Assembly (NCBI GenBank): GCA_025060675.1
Contig: JANXBI010000018.1
Span: forward strand, 62,001-126,000
Origin: Candidatus Caldatribacterium sp.
GTDB taxonomy: Bacteria; Atribacterota; Atribacteria; Atribacterales; Caldatribacteriaceae
Reading direction: 5' to 3'
Length of the DNA stretch: 64,000 bases
Position 1 is the stretch's first letter, and each line of letters opens with the position of its first letter. The position numbers and the translations under genes were made by a program. The notes beneath the pieces are model-generated. The model searched no databases. It saw only the letters and a program-made list of their open reading frames with translations, and was not told the origin of the DNA. Below are positions 50,352-59,781 of this stretch, piece after piece.

Positions 50352-50686
50352 GGGGCGTGAAGTTCCTCTATGGAGGAGCGCTGTTCTTCTTCTTTTTCGT
50401 GGCCTTGGCGTACCTTGGTATGCAGGCGCTCGTCCTTGAAAAGAGTTTCCTTGTGGCGCAGAAGAGGGCTATCGTGGAGGACCTCGTCGCTCGCAAAGAA
50501 AAGCTTGCCGCTGAAGTCGCCGAGCTTTCCTCTCTTGAACGGATTAGAGCTATCGCGACTGAGCGTCTTGGTATGGTGCCTGCAGAACGTGTTGTGTACG
50601 CTGTGGTAGGAAAAGAAATTCTGGGGAAGGGCGAGGGTGAGACCTACGTTGTGCAGCAGGTGGAGCGTGAAGGTGGGGAGAGGTAG
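50348..50686 (+). CDS. ftsL: Cell division protein FtsL
   Basis: 112 residues from ATG 50348, overlapping rsmH by 4 bases. It has a short cytosolic tail, one very hydrophobic helix (about 8-25, including five Phe in a row), then a coiled coil (about 30-70) and a loop with ERLGMVPAE. This is the FtsL pattern; it forms a complex with FtsB/DivIC and FtsQ. Assignment rests on topology and position because FtsL sequences are poorly conserved. The longer frame upstream overlaps rsmH. Confidence 0.87.
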   Translation: MRGVKFLYGGALFFFFFVALAYLGMQALVLEKSFLVAQKRAIVEDLVARKEKLAAEVAELSSLERIRAIATERLGMVPAERVVYAVVGKEILGKGEGETYVVQQVEREGGER

Positions 50687-50688
50687 TC

Positions 50689-52380
50689 GTGCTCTCCCAG
50701 AGGTTTGTTGCGCGGGTAGGTATCTTCGGTCTTTTCCTCTTTGCTGTTCTTGGGGGCATTGGGTTTCGCCTTTTTTCTCTCCAAGTTCTCAATCACGGAT
50801 TGTATCGTAGCGAGGTGACCAGTCGTCTCACCATCGACGAACTCCTTGCCCTTCGTGGGGAAATCTTCGACCGTAATGGCGAGGTACTTGCAAAGGATGT
50901 TGAAACTCTTACCGTGTGTGCTTGCCCTCGCCTCGTCCGTGATCCTGAGGGGGTAGCTGCTCGGCTTGCCCCTCTCCTTGCTATGGAGGAGAGAGAGCTT
51001 CAGGAACGTCTTGTTGTAGATGCTTCTTCTGTGGTTCTGAAAACGCGGGTTCCAGCGGTTCTTGGAAATGCTCTAAGGAACATGCGTATAGATGGCATCT
51101 ATTGGGTCCGAGAAGCGCGGCGTTTCTACCCCAAGGCTCCTCTTTTTAGCGCCATTCTTGGCTTTGTGGGTAAGGATCGAAAAGGCCTTGAAGGACTTGA
51201 GTATGTGTTCGATTCTGTTCTGGAGGGACGGAATGGGTACGTGACCTTCGAGCGTGATGCGTTGGGTCAGGAAATTCCCACAACCATTACTGTGCACCCT
51301 CCCGAAAAGGGAAACAACCTACACCTCACCTTGGATACCACTGTGCAGTTTTTTGCCGAAGAAGCATTGCGCCGGGCCATAGAGAGGACTAAGGCAAAGC
51401 GAGGTGTCGTCATCGTGAACAATCCGAAAACGGGCGACATCCTTGCGATGGCCTCGTATCCGAGTTTTGATAACCAGTCTTTTGAGCGGTTTCCACCGGA
51501 GCATTGGCGGAACTACGCGGTGCACATGGTTATTGAGCCTGGGTCCACGGTGAAGCCTTTGGTTCTTGCGGCAGCTTTGGAGGAAAAGGTTGCCTCTCTC
51601 CGTGACACGTTTTCTTGTTCTGGAGGGATACGGGTTCATAACCACCGGGTTCGGTGCATTAAAACCCATGGTGAGGAGAGCCTTGAAGATGTGTTGATAA
51701 ACTCCTGTAACGCTGGTATTATCTCCATAGCTCAGAGATTGGGAAAAGAAAAGCTCTATGCGTACTTGCGGAATTTCGGCCTTGGAGAGAAAACGGGTGT
51801 TCCTCTTCCTGGAGAAGAAAGGGGGTTGTTACGACGACCGGAGCAGTGGTCGCTCCTCTCCATTGGTGCGGTCCCCATAGGCCAAGAGATGATGGTAACA
51901 CCAATGCAGCTTCTCTACGCATTGTCGAGCATTGCTAACCGAGGTATTCTCATGCGACCTCGCCTTGTGTCTAGAGTCACCGATGCGCATGGTCGTGTGA
52001 TTCATGAGATTCCTCCCTCTCCGGTGAGGCGTGTGGTTTCAGAGAGAACGGCGAACCTTGTTCTTTCTATGATGGAGAAAGCAGTGAAAGAAGGGACCGG
52101 GAAGAAAGCTCAGGTTGCGGGATACCGTATCGCGGGCAAAACTGGAACTGGGCAGAAAGCTGGCCCTGGGGGAAGATATGTCGCTGGTGCTTATTACTCT
52201 TCCTTCGTAGGGTTCTTTCCTCTTCCGGACCCTTGTTTCGGTGTGCTTGTCGTCCTCGACGAGCCAGAAGGAGAGTACTATGGTGGAGATATTGCAGCGC
52301 CGGTGTTCCAGGAGGTAGCGGAAAACATCCTTCGGTACCGTGGTGTGATATCTGAGGATGCGGAGGTTGAGACCTTTTGA
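50689..52380 (+). CDS. ftsI: Division-specific peptidoglycan transpeptidase (PBP3)
   Basis: 563 residues: one membrane helix (about 10-30), a pedestal domain and a transpeptidase domain. The active-site motifs are STVK (Ser286-Lys289), SCN (339-341) and KTGTG near 482. It cross-links septal peptidoglycan with FtsW. GTG 50689 begins 2 nt after the ftsL stop. No PASTA domains are present. Position after ftsL supports FtsI rather than a sporulation or elongation PBP2. Confidence 0.95.
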   Translation: MLSQRFVARVGIFGLFLFAVLGGIGFRLFSLQVLNHGLYRSEVTSRLTIDELLALRGEIFDRNGEVLAKDVETLTVCACPRLVRDPEGVAARLAPLLAMEERELQERLVVDASSVVLKTRVPAVLGNALRNMRIDGIYWVREARRFYPKAPLFSAILGFVGKDRKGLEGLEYVFDSVLEGRNGYVTFERDALGQEIPTTITVHPPEKGNNLHLTLDTTVQFFAEEALRRAIERTKAKRGVVIVNNPKTGDILAMASYPSFDNQSFERFPPEHWRNYAVHMVIEPGSTVKPLVLAAALEEKVASLRDTFSCSGGIRVHNHRVRCIKTHGEESLEDVLINSCNAGIISIAQRLGKEKLYAYLRNFGLGEKTGVPLPGEERGLLRRPEQWSLLSIGAVPIGQEMMVTPMQLLYALSSIANRGILMRPRLVSRVTDAHGRVIHEIPPSPVRRVVSERTANLVLSMMEKAVKEGTGKKAQVAGYRIAGKTGTGQKAGPGGRYVAGAYYSSFVGFFPLPDPCFGVLVVLDEPEGEYYGGDIAAPVFQEVAENILRYRGVISEDAEVETF

Positions 52381-53900
52381 CGGTTCAAGAGTTGCTGTCG
52401 TCTTTCCCTTTCACCAAAGCGCGCGTGGAAAATCCTAATGAGCACGTCTTGGGTATAGCCTATGACTCCCGAAGTGTTCGTCAGGGATACGCGTTCTTTG
52501 CCCTCGTAGGGAGCTGCCAAGACGGTCATACTTTCCTTGGCGAAGCTTTTTCCCGGGGGGCACGGCTTTTTGTGGTGGAAAAGGAGGAAAGCTTGTTTCC
52601 TTTCGAGCATCGGGTTTCCTGGGTTGTTGTACCAAATACCCGTAGGGCATTGGCTCTTGCTTCTTGTGCCTTTTTTGGCCATCCTTCGCAACACCTGTAC
52701 GTTGTCGGCGTTACGGGAACCAACGGTAAAACGACTACCTGCTTCTTAATTCATAGCATTTTTGAATGCGCTGGACATCCTTGCGGGCTTTTGACTACGG
52801 CTCGAAATATCGTGGGCCCTTTCGAATGGGAACCACCTAACACCACCATGGAGTCTCTGCTCCTTGTGCAGGCACTTCGGAGAATGCGGGATCTTGGTCT
52901 GCGCCATGCGGTTCTTGAGGTTTCATCGCACGGACTTGCCCTTGGGAGGGTAGAGGGAATACTCTTTGATGCGGCTGTTTTTACCAATATCGTTCCTGAA
53001 CATCTTGAATTTCACAAAACGTTCGAGCATTACTTTGAGAGCAAGAGGAAACTTGCCACAATGGTGGCTGAAAACCTTGTGAAGGCATTTCCAAGAATCC
53101 TTGTGGTGAATGGTGAAGACGAAAACGTTCTTGCTATTGCTCGTTTCTCTGGGCTTCCTTTCCTGAGTTTTGGGTGTACCAGAGGATGCGATGTCCAAGC
53201 AAGGGCTATTCGGTGGAGTGATACTTCCTCAGTTTTTGAGGTTTGGACGCCATGGGGGGCGTTTGAGGCGCGTCTTCCCCTTCCAGGAAAGCATAACGTA
53301 TACAACGCTTTGGGAGCTATAGCCTTGAGTCTTGCTGCAGGTGTTGATCGGGAGGCTGTTCAGGCAGGGCTAACGTGCTGCCGGAAAGTTCCAGGAAGAT
53401 GGGAAGTCATTCGAGCTCCTCAAGGGTTTCTGGTTGTTGTGGATTTTGCCCACAACTGGCATGGCCTTGAGCACGCGCTCTCGGCAGCTAAAGCGCTCCG
53501 TCCTCGGCGTCTGATCACCGTTTTTGGGTGTGGTGGGGAACGAGACAGGAGTAAACGTCCCCAGATGGGAAGAGTGGTTGCAACCCTGAGTGATATCTGC
53601 ATTGTCACTACCGATAACCCAAGAGGAGAAGATCCGCTCCAAACGGCAGAGGATGCGGTGTTAGGCATTCGAGATGTTGCTTTAGAAAAGCCTGTGGAAT
53701 GGTTTGTGGTGCTTGATCGAGTTGAAGCAATTCGTTTAGCCCTTTCTTTGGCTCAAGAAGGGGATATCGTATTCCTTGCTGGAAAGGGGCCTGAGCGCTT
53801 TCAAGTGTACGCTCAGGAGGTTTTCCCTCACAACGATTACGAAGTTGCCTTGAGGATGCTTTTTGGAGGAGCCGATGTGGTTCACACTTCAAGAAGTTAA
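52377..53900 (+). CDS. murE: UDP-MurNAc-tripeptide ligase, probably meso-diaminopimelate-adding
   Basis: 507 residues of the Mur ligase family. The P-loop is GTNGKTTT, followed by the central-domain motif TNIVPEHLEFHKTF. The amino-acid specificity motif reads DNPRGEDP; DNPR is typical of enzymes that add meso-DAP rather than lysine. TTG 52377 overlaps the ftsI stop. In the central-domain motif Pro-Glu replaces the more usual Arg-Asp before HLEFH (RDHLD in many), a mild variation. Confidence 0.94.
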   Translation: MTVQELLSSFPFTKARVENPNEHVLGIAYDSRSVRQGYAFFALVGSCQDGHTFLGEAFSRGARLFVVEKEESLFPFEHRVSWVVVPNTRRALALASCAFFGHPSQHLYVVGVTGTNGKTTTCFLIHSIFECAGHPCGLLTTARNIVGPFEWEPPNTTMESLLLVQALRRMRDLGLRHAVLEVSSHGLALGRVEGILFDAAVFTNIVPEHLEFHKTFEHYFESKRKLATMVAENLVKAFPRILVVNGEDENVLAIARFSGLPFLSFGCTRGCDVQARAIRWSDTSSVFEVWTPWGAFEARLPLPGKHNVYNALGAIALSLAAGVDREAVQAGLTCCRKVPGRWEVIRAPQGFLVVVDFAHNWHGLEHALSAAKALRPRRLITVFGCGGERDRSKRPQMGRVVATLSDICIVTTDNPRGEDPLQTAEDAVLGIRDVALEKPVEWFVVLDRVEAIRLALSLAQEGDIVFLAGKGPERFQVYAQEVFPHNDYEVALRMLFGGADVVHTSRS

Positions 53901-55254
53901 GGAGGTTACCCAAGCTGTTCTTGTGAGGAAAGAACACGCTCGTTTCAGGGGTGTGGCTATTGATTCCCGAAGGTGCGAGAGTGAGCAGCTCTTTGTAGCA
54001 CTGCGAGGAAAAAGGGTTGACGGACATGCTTTTGTCGGCGAGGCCGTACAACGCGGGGCGTTTGGGGCCCTTGTGGAGGAAACCTGTGGAGAGATCGAAG
54101 CGACGATTTTTCTTGTGCCGAGTACTTATGAAGCGCTTGTGGCGCTTGGCAGATATGCGGCATCACGCCTCAACGGTGTCAAAATTGGCATTACTGGAAC
54201 GGTAGGAAAGACTACCTGCAAACATCTTTTCGCTCGGCTTTTAGGAACGCGGTTCTCTGTAGCCATGACCCCACAGAGTTTCAATACACCAATAGGCGTA
54301 TCGGTGAGTTTTGCGAATTTTGAAGACGGCGTCTCATTCCTCGTTGTGGAAGCAGGAGTGAGCGAAAAAGGGGACATGGATGCCCTTGTCTCGATCATTC
54401 AACCAGAGGTCGTGGTTTTCACCGCCTTTGGGGAAGGTCATCTTCAAGGGCTTGGCTCAGTTGAGGGAGTTGTGGAAGAAAAGCTCAAACTGGTCTGTAG
54501 GAACACTGAGCGAGTGTACCTCAACATTGACCGGGGTATTCCAAGAGTGGAAGACGTCTTAGCACGATTCCCTTGGGCGACGGTTATCCCTTTTGGGAAG
54601 AAAGAAGAAGCCCTTCTTCGCCTCGAATCTTTTATCCCTGATGTGCATCGCCTTTGTTCCTCTTTTTCTATCGCATGGGGTAAGTATCGTTTTTCTTTTG
54701 AAGTTCCAGTGCTCGCTCCTGAGGTCCTCCTTACGGCACTCCCAGCTGTGCACTTTGCCCTTGAAGCGGGAGTCCCTCTTGAAGATGTCCGGGAAGTTCT
54801 GGCGAGTTTTCAAGAGCTTCCTGGAAGGGGTAGGATTGTTCGCTTTGGGGATGGTATCGTGGTGGATGATACCTACAATGCCAACCCTCTGTCGGTTCAG
54901 AAGATGGTGGGCCTTGCGACCCAGTTTGTCTGTGGAGGGTACAAGACGTGTCTTGTTCTTGGAGATATGCTTGAGCTTGGCGCGTGGGCTGAGGATGCTC
55001 ACCGCAGTGTGCTTCACTACGTGAAGCATTCTCCTGTACATCTGGTGCTCCTTTTTGGTCCGCTTTTTGAACAGGCCCTTCCGGCGGTGGAAGGAGATGA
55101 ACGGTTTGTGCCCGTCCGTACGCCAGAGGAGGCTCATATGGCATTGCGGGCTTTTGTGGCTTCTTCATCCCGGTGGGCGGTGCTCTTGAAAGGTTCCCGA
55201 AGCATGGAGCTTGAAGCCTTAATGCTTGAGGAATGGAGGGAAATTCATGCTTGA
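53875..55254 (+). CDS. murF: UDP-MurNAc-tripeptide:D-Ala-D-Ala ligase
   Basis: 459 residues from ATG 53875 after GGAGGAG, overlapping murE by 26 nt (TTG 53863 is less likely). The P-loop is GTVGKTT, and VVDDTYNANPLSVQ with the downstream VLGDMLELG are MurF signatures. It completes the UDP-MurNAc-pentapeptide in the cytosol. Confidence 0.95.
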   Translation: MWFTLQEVKEVTQAVLVRKEHARFRGVAIDSRRCESEQLFVALRGKRVDGHAFVGEAVQRGAFGALVEETCGEIEATIFLVPSTYEALVALGRYAASRLNGVKIGITGTVGKTTCKHLFARLLGTRFSVAMTPQSFNTPIGVSVSFANFEDGVSFLVVEAGVSEKGDMDALVSIIQPEVVVFTAFGEGHLQGLGSVEGVVEEKLKLVCRNTERVYLNIDRGIPRVEDVLARFPWATVIPFGKKEEALLRLESFIPDVHRLCSSFSIAWGKYRFSFEVPVLAPEVLLTALPAVHFALEAGVPLEDVREVLASFQELPGRGRIVRFGDGIVVDDTYNANPLSVQKMVGLATQFVCGGYKTCLVLGDMLELGAWAEDAHRSVLHYVKHSPVHLVLLFGPLFEQALPAVEGDERFVPVRTPEEAHMALRAFVASSSRWAVLLKGSRSMELEALMLEEWREIHA

Positions 55255-56206
55255 GGTGCTCCAGGAGGGTGGATTAAGGGCCCTCCTTGCTTGGATTTTC
55301 GGAATCTCCCTTTTCCCCCTCTTCGTTCGCTGGCAGAAAGCGCGGTCTCTTGGTCAAAAAATCAAAAAAGAGGGACCACCAATGCACCTCCATAAAGAGA
55401 ACACCCCCAGTATGGGCGGCATTATTGTCATCCTTGCTGCCTTCATGTCAACCCTCCTTCGTCCTCCGATTCCGGATTTTCGCTTGCTCCTTGTTCTCCT
55501 GGGCTTTCTCTTCCTTGGGTTTCTTGACGATTATTGGAAGAGCGTGCTCCATCGTCCTTGGGGATGGAAAGCGAGGTACCGTCTTGGTGTAGAGGTGCTC
55601 CTTGCCTTGTGTGCAATGTGGTGGGGAAGGGAAGCATTCCCTCATACTCTTGCAATCCCCTTTACTGAGCGGGTTCTCTTTCTGAGCCCCAAGCTCTTCT
55701 TCCTCTACGGTGTTTTTCTCCTTGTAGCGGCTTGTAACGCCTTTAACATCACCGATGGTCTTGATGGTCTTGCGGGAGGGTGTGGCATCCTCACCCTCCT
55801 TTTTTTCGGAGTGCTTCTTGGGTATCGTGGTCAAGCTTCGTGGTCTTTTCTCTCCTTTGCTTTTGTAGGAGCCTTTCTTGCTTTCCTCTGGTTCAATAGT
55901 TGGCCAGCGGGAATCTTCCTTGGTGACTCGGGGTCTCTCCCGGTGGGTGCCCTCATAGGGGTACTCGCCCTCGTTTCGGGGTATTCTCTTTTCCTCCCTC
56001 TGGCGGGTATTGTCTTCGTGGTGGACACATTTTCGGTGATTCTCCAGGTGGTGAGTTTCAGGCTCTTTGGGAAACGTCTTTTCCTCATGAGCCCGTTGCA
56101 TCACCACTTTGAGCTTCGAGGTACAAAAGAGGCACAGGTTACGGCGCGCTTTCTGCTTGTTCAAAGCTTGGGAGTTATTCTTGCTCTTGTGGGGGTTGGA
56201 CGGTGA
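55247..56206 (+). CDS. mraY: Phospho-MurNAc-pentapeptide translocase
   Basis: 319 residues with about ten membrane helices. MraY motifs are HKENTPSMGGI, FLDDYWK, NITDGLDGLAGG, FLGDSGSLPVGA and the C-terminal SPLHHHFEL. It transfers the MurNAc-pentapeptide to undecaprenyl phosphate, forming lipid I. ATG 55247 has a GGAGGG site and overlaps murF by 8 nt. Confidence 0.97.
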   Translation: MLEVLQEGGLRALLAWIFGISLFPLFVRWQKARSLGQKIKKEGPPMHLHKENTPSMGGIIVILAAFMSTLLRPPIPDFRLLLVLLGFLFLGFLDDYWKSVLHRPWGWKARYRLGVEVLLALCAMWWGREAFPHTLAIPFTERVLFLSPKLFFLYGVFLLVAACNAFNITDGLDGLAGGCGILTLLFFGVLLGYRGQASWSFLSFAFVGAFLAFLWFNSWPAGIFLGDSGSLPVGALIGVLALVSGYSLFLPLAGIVFVVDTFSVILQVVSFRLFGKRLFLMSPLHHHFELRGTKEAQVTARFLLVQSLGVILALVGVGR

Positions 56207-57555
56207 TGGGGTATCTTGTCATGGGGCTTGGAAGGACTGGTCGTGCTGTACTTCGATTCTTGCTTCGCACAGGGGAACGGGTATACGTAAGCGATGATTG
56301 CCAGAATCTTCCCGCAGACGTTGCTGGAAACCCTTTGCTTACCTTTGTTGCACCTTGCGACGTAGAGAAAGTCCTTTCTTCCATCAAGGAGTGTGTGGTG
56401 AGCCCAGGAATTCATCCTACACATCCAGTCATTCGTCTTTTAGAAGAACGAGGGATTCCAGTAATCAGCGAGATTGAACTTGCTTCCCGTTACATTTCCT
56501 TTCCTCTCATAGGCATTACCGGTTCTTGTGGCAAGAGTACCACGGTTTCCCTCATTGGGGAGGTGGTACGCCTTGCAGGTTATAGAGCTTTTGTTGGAGG
56601 GAATCTTGGTACTCCTCTTATTGAGAGTCTCATGGATGATGTACTTCCTGAGGTTGGTGTTGTCGAGCTGAGTAGTTTTCAGCTTGAGCGAGTATACACA
56701 GCTCGCTTTTCCATTGCTGGAATGTTGAACCTCTATCCGAATCATCTTGATTACCATGTCAGTATGGAGGCATATTTTCGCGCGAAGGGGCGTATATTGC
56801 TGAATCAACGATTTCAAGATTGGTCCCTTTTCCTTTTCTCTTCGTCTCCATGGCAGGCACGGTGGTGTCAGAACGCCCGTGGTCAAGTACTTCCTTTAGC
56901 GGTAGGTATGCGCCTTTTTGAGGGATTGTACGTTCTTGACGATGCTATCTGGCAGGGAGGAACACCATCTCGGGTGCTCCTCTCCCTTGAGGGATGCTCT
57001 CTTCTTGGGGATCACAATCGAGGGAATGTACTTATGGCGGTGGCGGTATCTTGGCTCCTTGGCATTCCAAAGGATGTGATAGAAAAGGCGATACGGTCTT
57101 TCCGGGGATTACCTCACCGTTTGGAGTTCGTAGGGGAATGGCAGGGGATCAAATGCTACAATGACTCGAAATCGACGACTCCTTCGTCAACGCGGGCGGC
57201 TATTGAAGCGCTCCCTGGACCACTTGTGGTTATCCTTGGAGGGAAGGCAAAGCTTCACGATTTTAGCGAACTCACGAGGGCTCTGATTCCGGAGAAAATT
57301 CGCTGTGTTATCCTTTATGGAGCTTCCCGAGACGTGATTGCACAGTCTCTTCCTCCTTGGGTGGAGAGGTATCTGGTGACGTCTCTTCAAGAGGCTGTGG
57401 AAATCGCTTGGCGAGAAGCTCGAAAAGGTGATACAATCCTTCTTTCTCCTGCTTGTACAAGCTGGGATGCGTATGAGAACTTTGAGGCTCGAGGAGAGCA
57501 TTTCAAAGAGCTTGTTCGCCTTTTGGGGACGGGTACGTCTTCGCACTCTGCGTGA
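56203..57555 (+). CDS. murD: UDP-MurNAc-L-Ala:D-Glu ligase with an atypical P-loop
   Basis: 450 residues. An N-terminal Rossmann domain (VMGLGRTGRA) precedes the central ATPase and a C-terminal domain with NDSKSTTPSSTRAA, the MurD signature. The P-loop reads GSCGKST at 107-113 where Mur ligases normally have GT(N/H/V)GKT; Thr is Ser and Asn is Cys, but Gly, Lys and Ser/Thr contacts remain. GTG 56203 overlaps the mraY stop, and ATG 56206 is the next codon. A sole murD is expected, so it must be active. Confidence 0.94.
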   Translation: MMGYLVMGLGRTGRAVLRFLLRTGERVYVSDDCQNLPADVAGNPLLTFVAPCDVEKVLSSIKECVVSPGIHPTHPVIRLLEERGIPVISEIELASRYISFPLIGITGSCGKSTTVSLIGEVVRLAGYRAFVGGNLGTPLIESLMDDVLPEVGVVELSSFQLERVYTARFSIAGMLNLYPNHLDYHVSMEAYFRAKGRILLNQRFQDWSLFLFSSSPWQARWCQNARGQVLPLAVGMRLFEGLYVLDDAIWQGGTPSRVLLSLEGCSLLGDHNRGNVLMAVAVSWLLGIPKDVIEKAIRSFRGLPHRLEFVGEWQGIKCYNDSKSTTPSSTRAAIEALPGPLVVILGGKAKLHDFSELTRALIPEKIRCVILYGASRDVIAQSLPPWVERYLVTSLQEAVEIAWREARKGDTILLSPACTSWDAYENFEARGEHFKELVRLLGTGTSSHSA

Positions 57556-58690
57556 AGCGTACGAGGCTCGTTTCCGAAAGGTTACGTGGTGGTGGGAGAT
57601 CGATCCCTTTCTTTTCTGGGCAGTTCTCACCCTCACCCTTTTTGGAACAATTATGGTTTTTAGCGCCAGTATGACCACCGCTCTTTACGCCTACGGAGAC
57701 GTGTTTTTCTTCCTCAAGCGGCATCTTTTTGCTCTTTGCGTTGGAACCTTGGGATGTGTTGTAAGTACCTTTCTGTCCCTTGAGCGTCTTCGCAAGATGA
57801 GTAAAACGTTGCTCTGTCTTGTTTTTTTTCTCCTTCTCCTTGTTTTCATTCCGGGAATCGGCAGAGCTGGTGGAGGAGCTCATCGCTGGATTGATGTTGG
57901 GCCCTTTAACTTCCAGCCCTCGGAACTGGCGAAGTTTGTCATCATCCTTTACATGGCTGATGCACTTGCCACATACCGGGATAGGGTGCAAGATTTCTGG
58001 AGGGGTGTTGTTCCTTTCCTCATCGTGGTAGGGAGCATTTGTCTTCTCGTGCTTCTTGAGCCAGACTTTGGAACAGCGATCATGCTCCTTCTTCTTGCCC
58101 TTGTTATGATTTTCCTTGGGGGAGGGAATATTACCCATATCTTTCTTGTGGTCGTCCTTCTTGCTCCTGTTGGCTTGTTTCTCCTCTTCTTTGGGAAGAG
58201 GTACTGGTTAGATCGTATCATCGCTTTCTTAAATCCTTGGAACGATCCTCGGGGAAAGGGTTTCCACATCTTACAGTCGCTTATTGCCCTGGGGTCAGGG
58301 GGAATTTGGGGGAGAGGACTTGGGGAGAGTCGTCAGAAGTTCTTTTTCCTTCCCGATCGGCATACGGATTTTATCTACGCCATTGTTGGAGAAGAATTGG
58401 GCTTTGTGGGAACAGTATTCGTTGTCATCCTTTTTGGTATCATCCTCTGGCGGGGGTTGCGTATCGCTTTGCAAAGTGGTGAGGAATTCGAGGGGCTCCT
58501 TGCTATGGGAATCGTGGGGAGTATCCTTATGCAGGCGCTCGTTAACATGGGGGCAGTACTACGACTCCTTCCTGTAACAGGGATCACGCTGCCTTTTGTG
58601 AGCTATGGGAGTTCCTCACTCTTTGTCACTCTTGTGAAAGTTGGTGTCCTTTTCAACATAGCCAGGAAGCGGGGACGGAGGGGAAGGTAG
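57512..58690 (+). CDS. ftsW: Septal peptidoglycan polymerase FtsW (SEDS)
   Basis: About 392 residues from TTG 57512, overlapping murD by 44 nt. Ten membrane helices begin at about residue 34; SEDS motifs include IGRAGGGAHRWIDVGPFNFQPSELAK, LLEPDFGTAIM, RHTDFIYAIVGEELGF and PFVSYGSSSL. It polymerises septal glycan strands from lipid II with FtsI. The start is uncertain: there is no ATG, GTG or TTG between 57512 and the first helix, and a GTG at 57552 overlapping the murD stop is in another frame. Confidence 0.9.
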   Translation: MFAFWGRVRLRTLREAYEARFRKVTWWWEIDPFLFWAVLTLTLFGTIMVFSASMTTALYAYGDVFFFLKRHLFALCVGTLGCVVSTFLSLERLRKMSKTLLCLVFFLLLLVFIPGIGRAGGGAHRWIDVGPFNFQPSELAKFVIILYMADALATYRDRVQDFWRGVVPFLIVVGSICLLVLLEPDFGTAIMLLLLALVMIFLGGGNITHIFLVVVLLAPVGLFLLFFGKRYWLDRIIAFLNPWNDPRGKGFHILQSLIALGSGGIWGRGLGESRQKFFFLPDRHTDFIYAIVGEELGFVGTVFVVILFGIILWRGLRIALQSGEEFEGLLAMGIVGSILMQALVNMGAVLRLLPVTGITLPFVSYGSSSLFVTLVKVGVLFNIARKRGRRGR

Positions 58691-59781
58691 TGCGGATCTT
58701 TATCGCTGCAGGGGGAACGGGGGGGCATATCTTCCCTTCGCTTTCGGTTGCGCTCGAACTAAGAAAACGTGGTAACCATGAGGTATTCTTTCTCGGTACC
58801 CGAAGAGGCCTGGAGACGCAAACCGTAGCTCCGCAGTTTCCTATCCTGTATGTGGCGGCGCGAGGGTGGGATAGGCGTTTCCGGTTGCGCACTCTCCGAG
58901 TTGCTGGAGAAAACCTCCTTGGCCTCCTTACGGTGGGATGGTACTTTTTCCGGTATCGTCCCCAGGCGTTCCTTGCTATGGGAAGTTACCTATCGCTTCT
59001 TGGTGCTTTCTGGGCAAGAATGCTTCGCATTCCCATTTACCTTCATGAACAGAACGTCTATCCTGGTCTTGCGAATCGAGTTATTGCCCGGTGGGCAAAA
59101 AAGGTGTTTCTGGCCTTTGAGGAAACGAGAACTTACTTGAGAGCCCGAGGAGAAGTGGAGGTCACGGGAAATCCCCTACGGGAAGAGGTTGTGGTCTGGA
59201 AAGGGGAGAAAGAGAAAGCGAGGCATTTTTTGGGACTTGAAGCTTGTCGGAAGACGATCCTTGTCGTTGGAGGGAGCCGAGGTTCAAGGGTGCTGAATCA
59301 GGTTTTTCTTGAAGCTCTTCCATTGCTCCCTTGTGAGAATCTTCAGGTTGTCCACATTACTGGGGAGGAAGACTATCCTGAAGTTATGAAGACGGCTGAA
59401 ACACAGCCTCTGCCCTACCGGGTCTTTCCTTTTCTCACCTCTGTGGGGGCAGCGTATGCGGCAGCTGATGTTGCCTTGTGTCGTGCCGGGGCAAGCACTG
59501 TGACCGAGCTTTTCTTTTTCGGTCTTCCCAGCATTCTTGTTCCCTACGGGGAGGCTACGGAGAATCACCAATGGTACAATGCCCAGTGGTTAGCTAAGCA
59601 CGGTCGAGCGGTAGTCTTCAGAGAAAAGGACCTTCAAGCACCGTTGCTGGCACAGAAAATCTTGGAACTTCTTGAGGATCCCCTCCCTTGCCAGAGGAGT
59701 ACTCCTCAGGGGTGGTTTGAGAATGCTGCAGCTCGTATTGTGCAAGGAATCCTTGGTGATTGTGGGGAGGAAGAACCTTGA
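58690..59781 (+). CDS. murG: UDP-GlcNAc:lipid I N-acetylglucosaminyltransferase
   Basis: 363 residues, GT-B fold. The N-terminal glycine loop AAGGTGGHIFPSLS, LHEQNVYPGLANR, GGSRGSRVLN and the donor-site CRAGASTVTELFFFGLPSILVPYGEATENHQ are MurG hallmarks. It makes lipid II at the inner face of the membrane. GTG 58690 shares one base with the ftsW stop. Confidence 0.97.
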   Translation: MRIFIAAGGTGGHIFPSLSVALELRKRGNHEVFFLGTRRGLETQTVAPQFPILYVAARGWDRRFRLRTLRVAGENLLGLLTVGWYFFRYRPQAFLAMGSYLSLLGAFWARMLRIPIYLHEQNVYPGLANRVIARWAKKVFLAFEETRTYLRARGEVEVTGNPLREEVVVWKGEKEKARHFLGLEACRKTILVVGGSRGSRVLNQVFLEALPLLPCENLQVVHITGEEDYPEVMKTAETQPLPYRVFPFLTSVGAAYAAADVALCRAGASTVTELFFFGLPSILVPYGEATENHQWYNAQWLAKHGRAVVFREKDLQAPLLAQKILELLEDPLPCQRSTPQGWFENAAARIVQGILGDCGEEEP

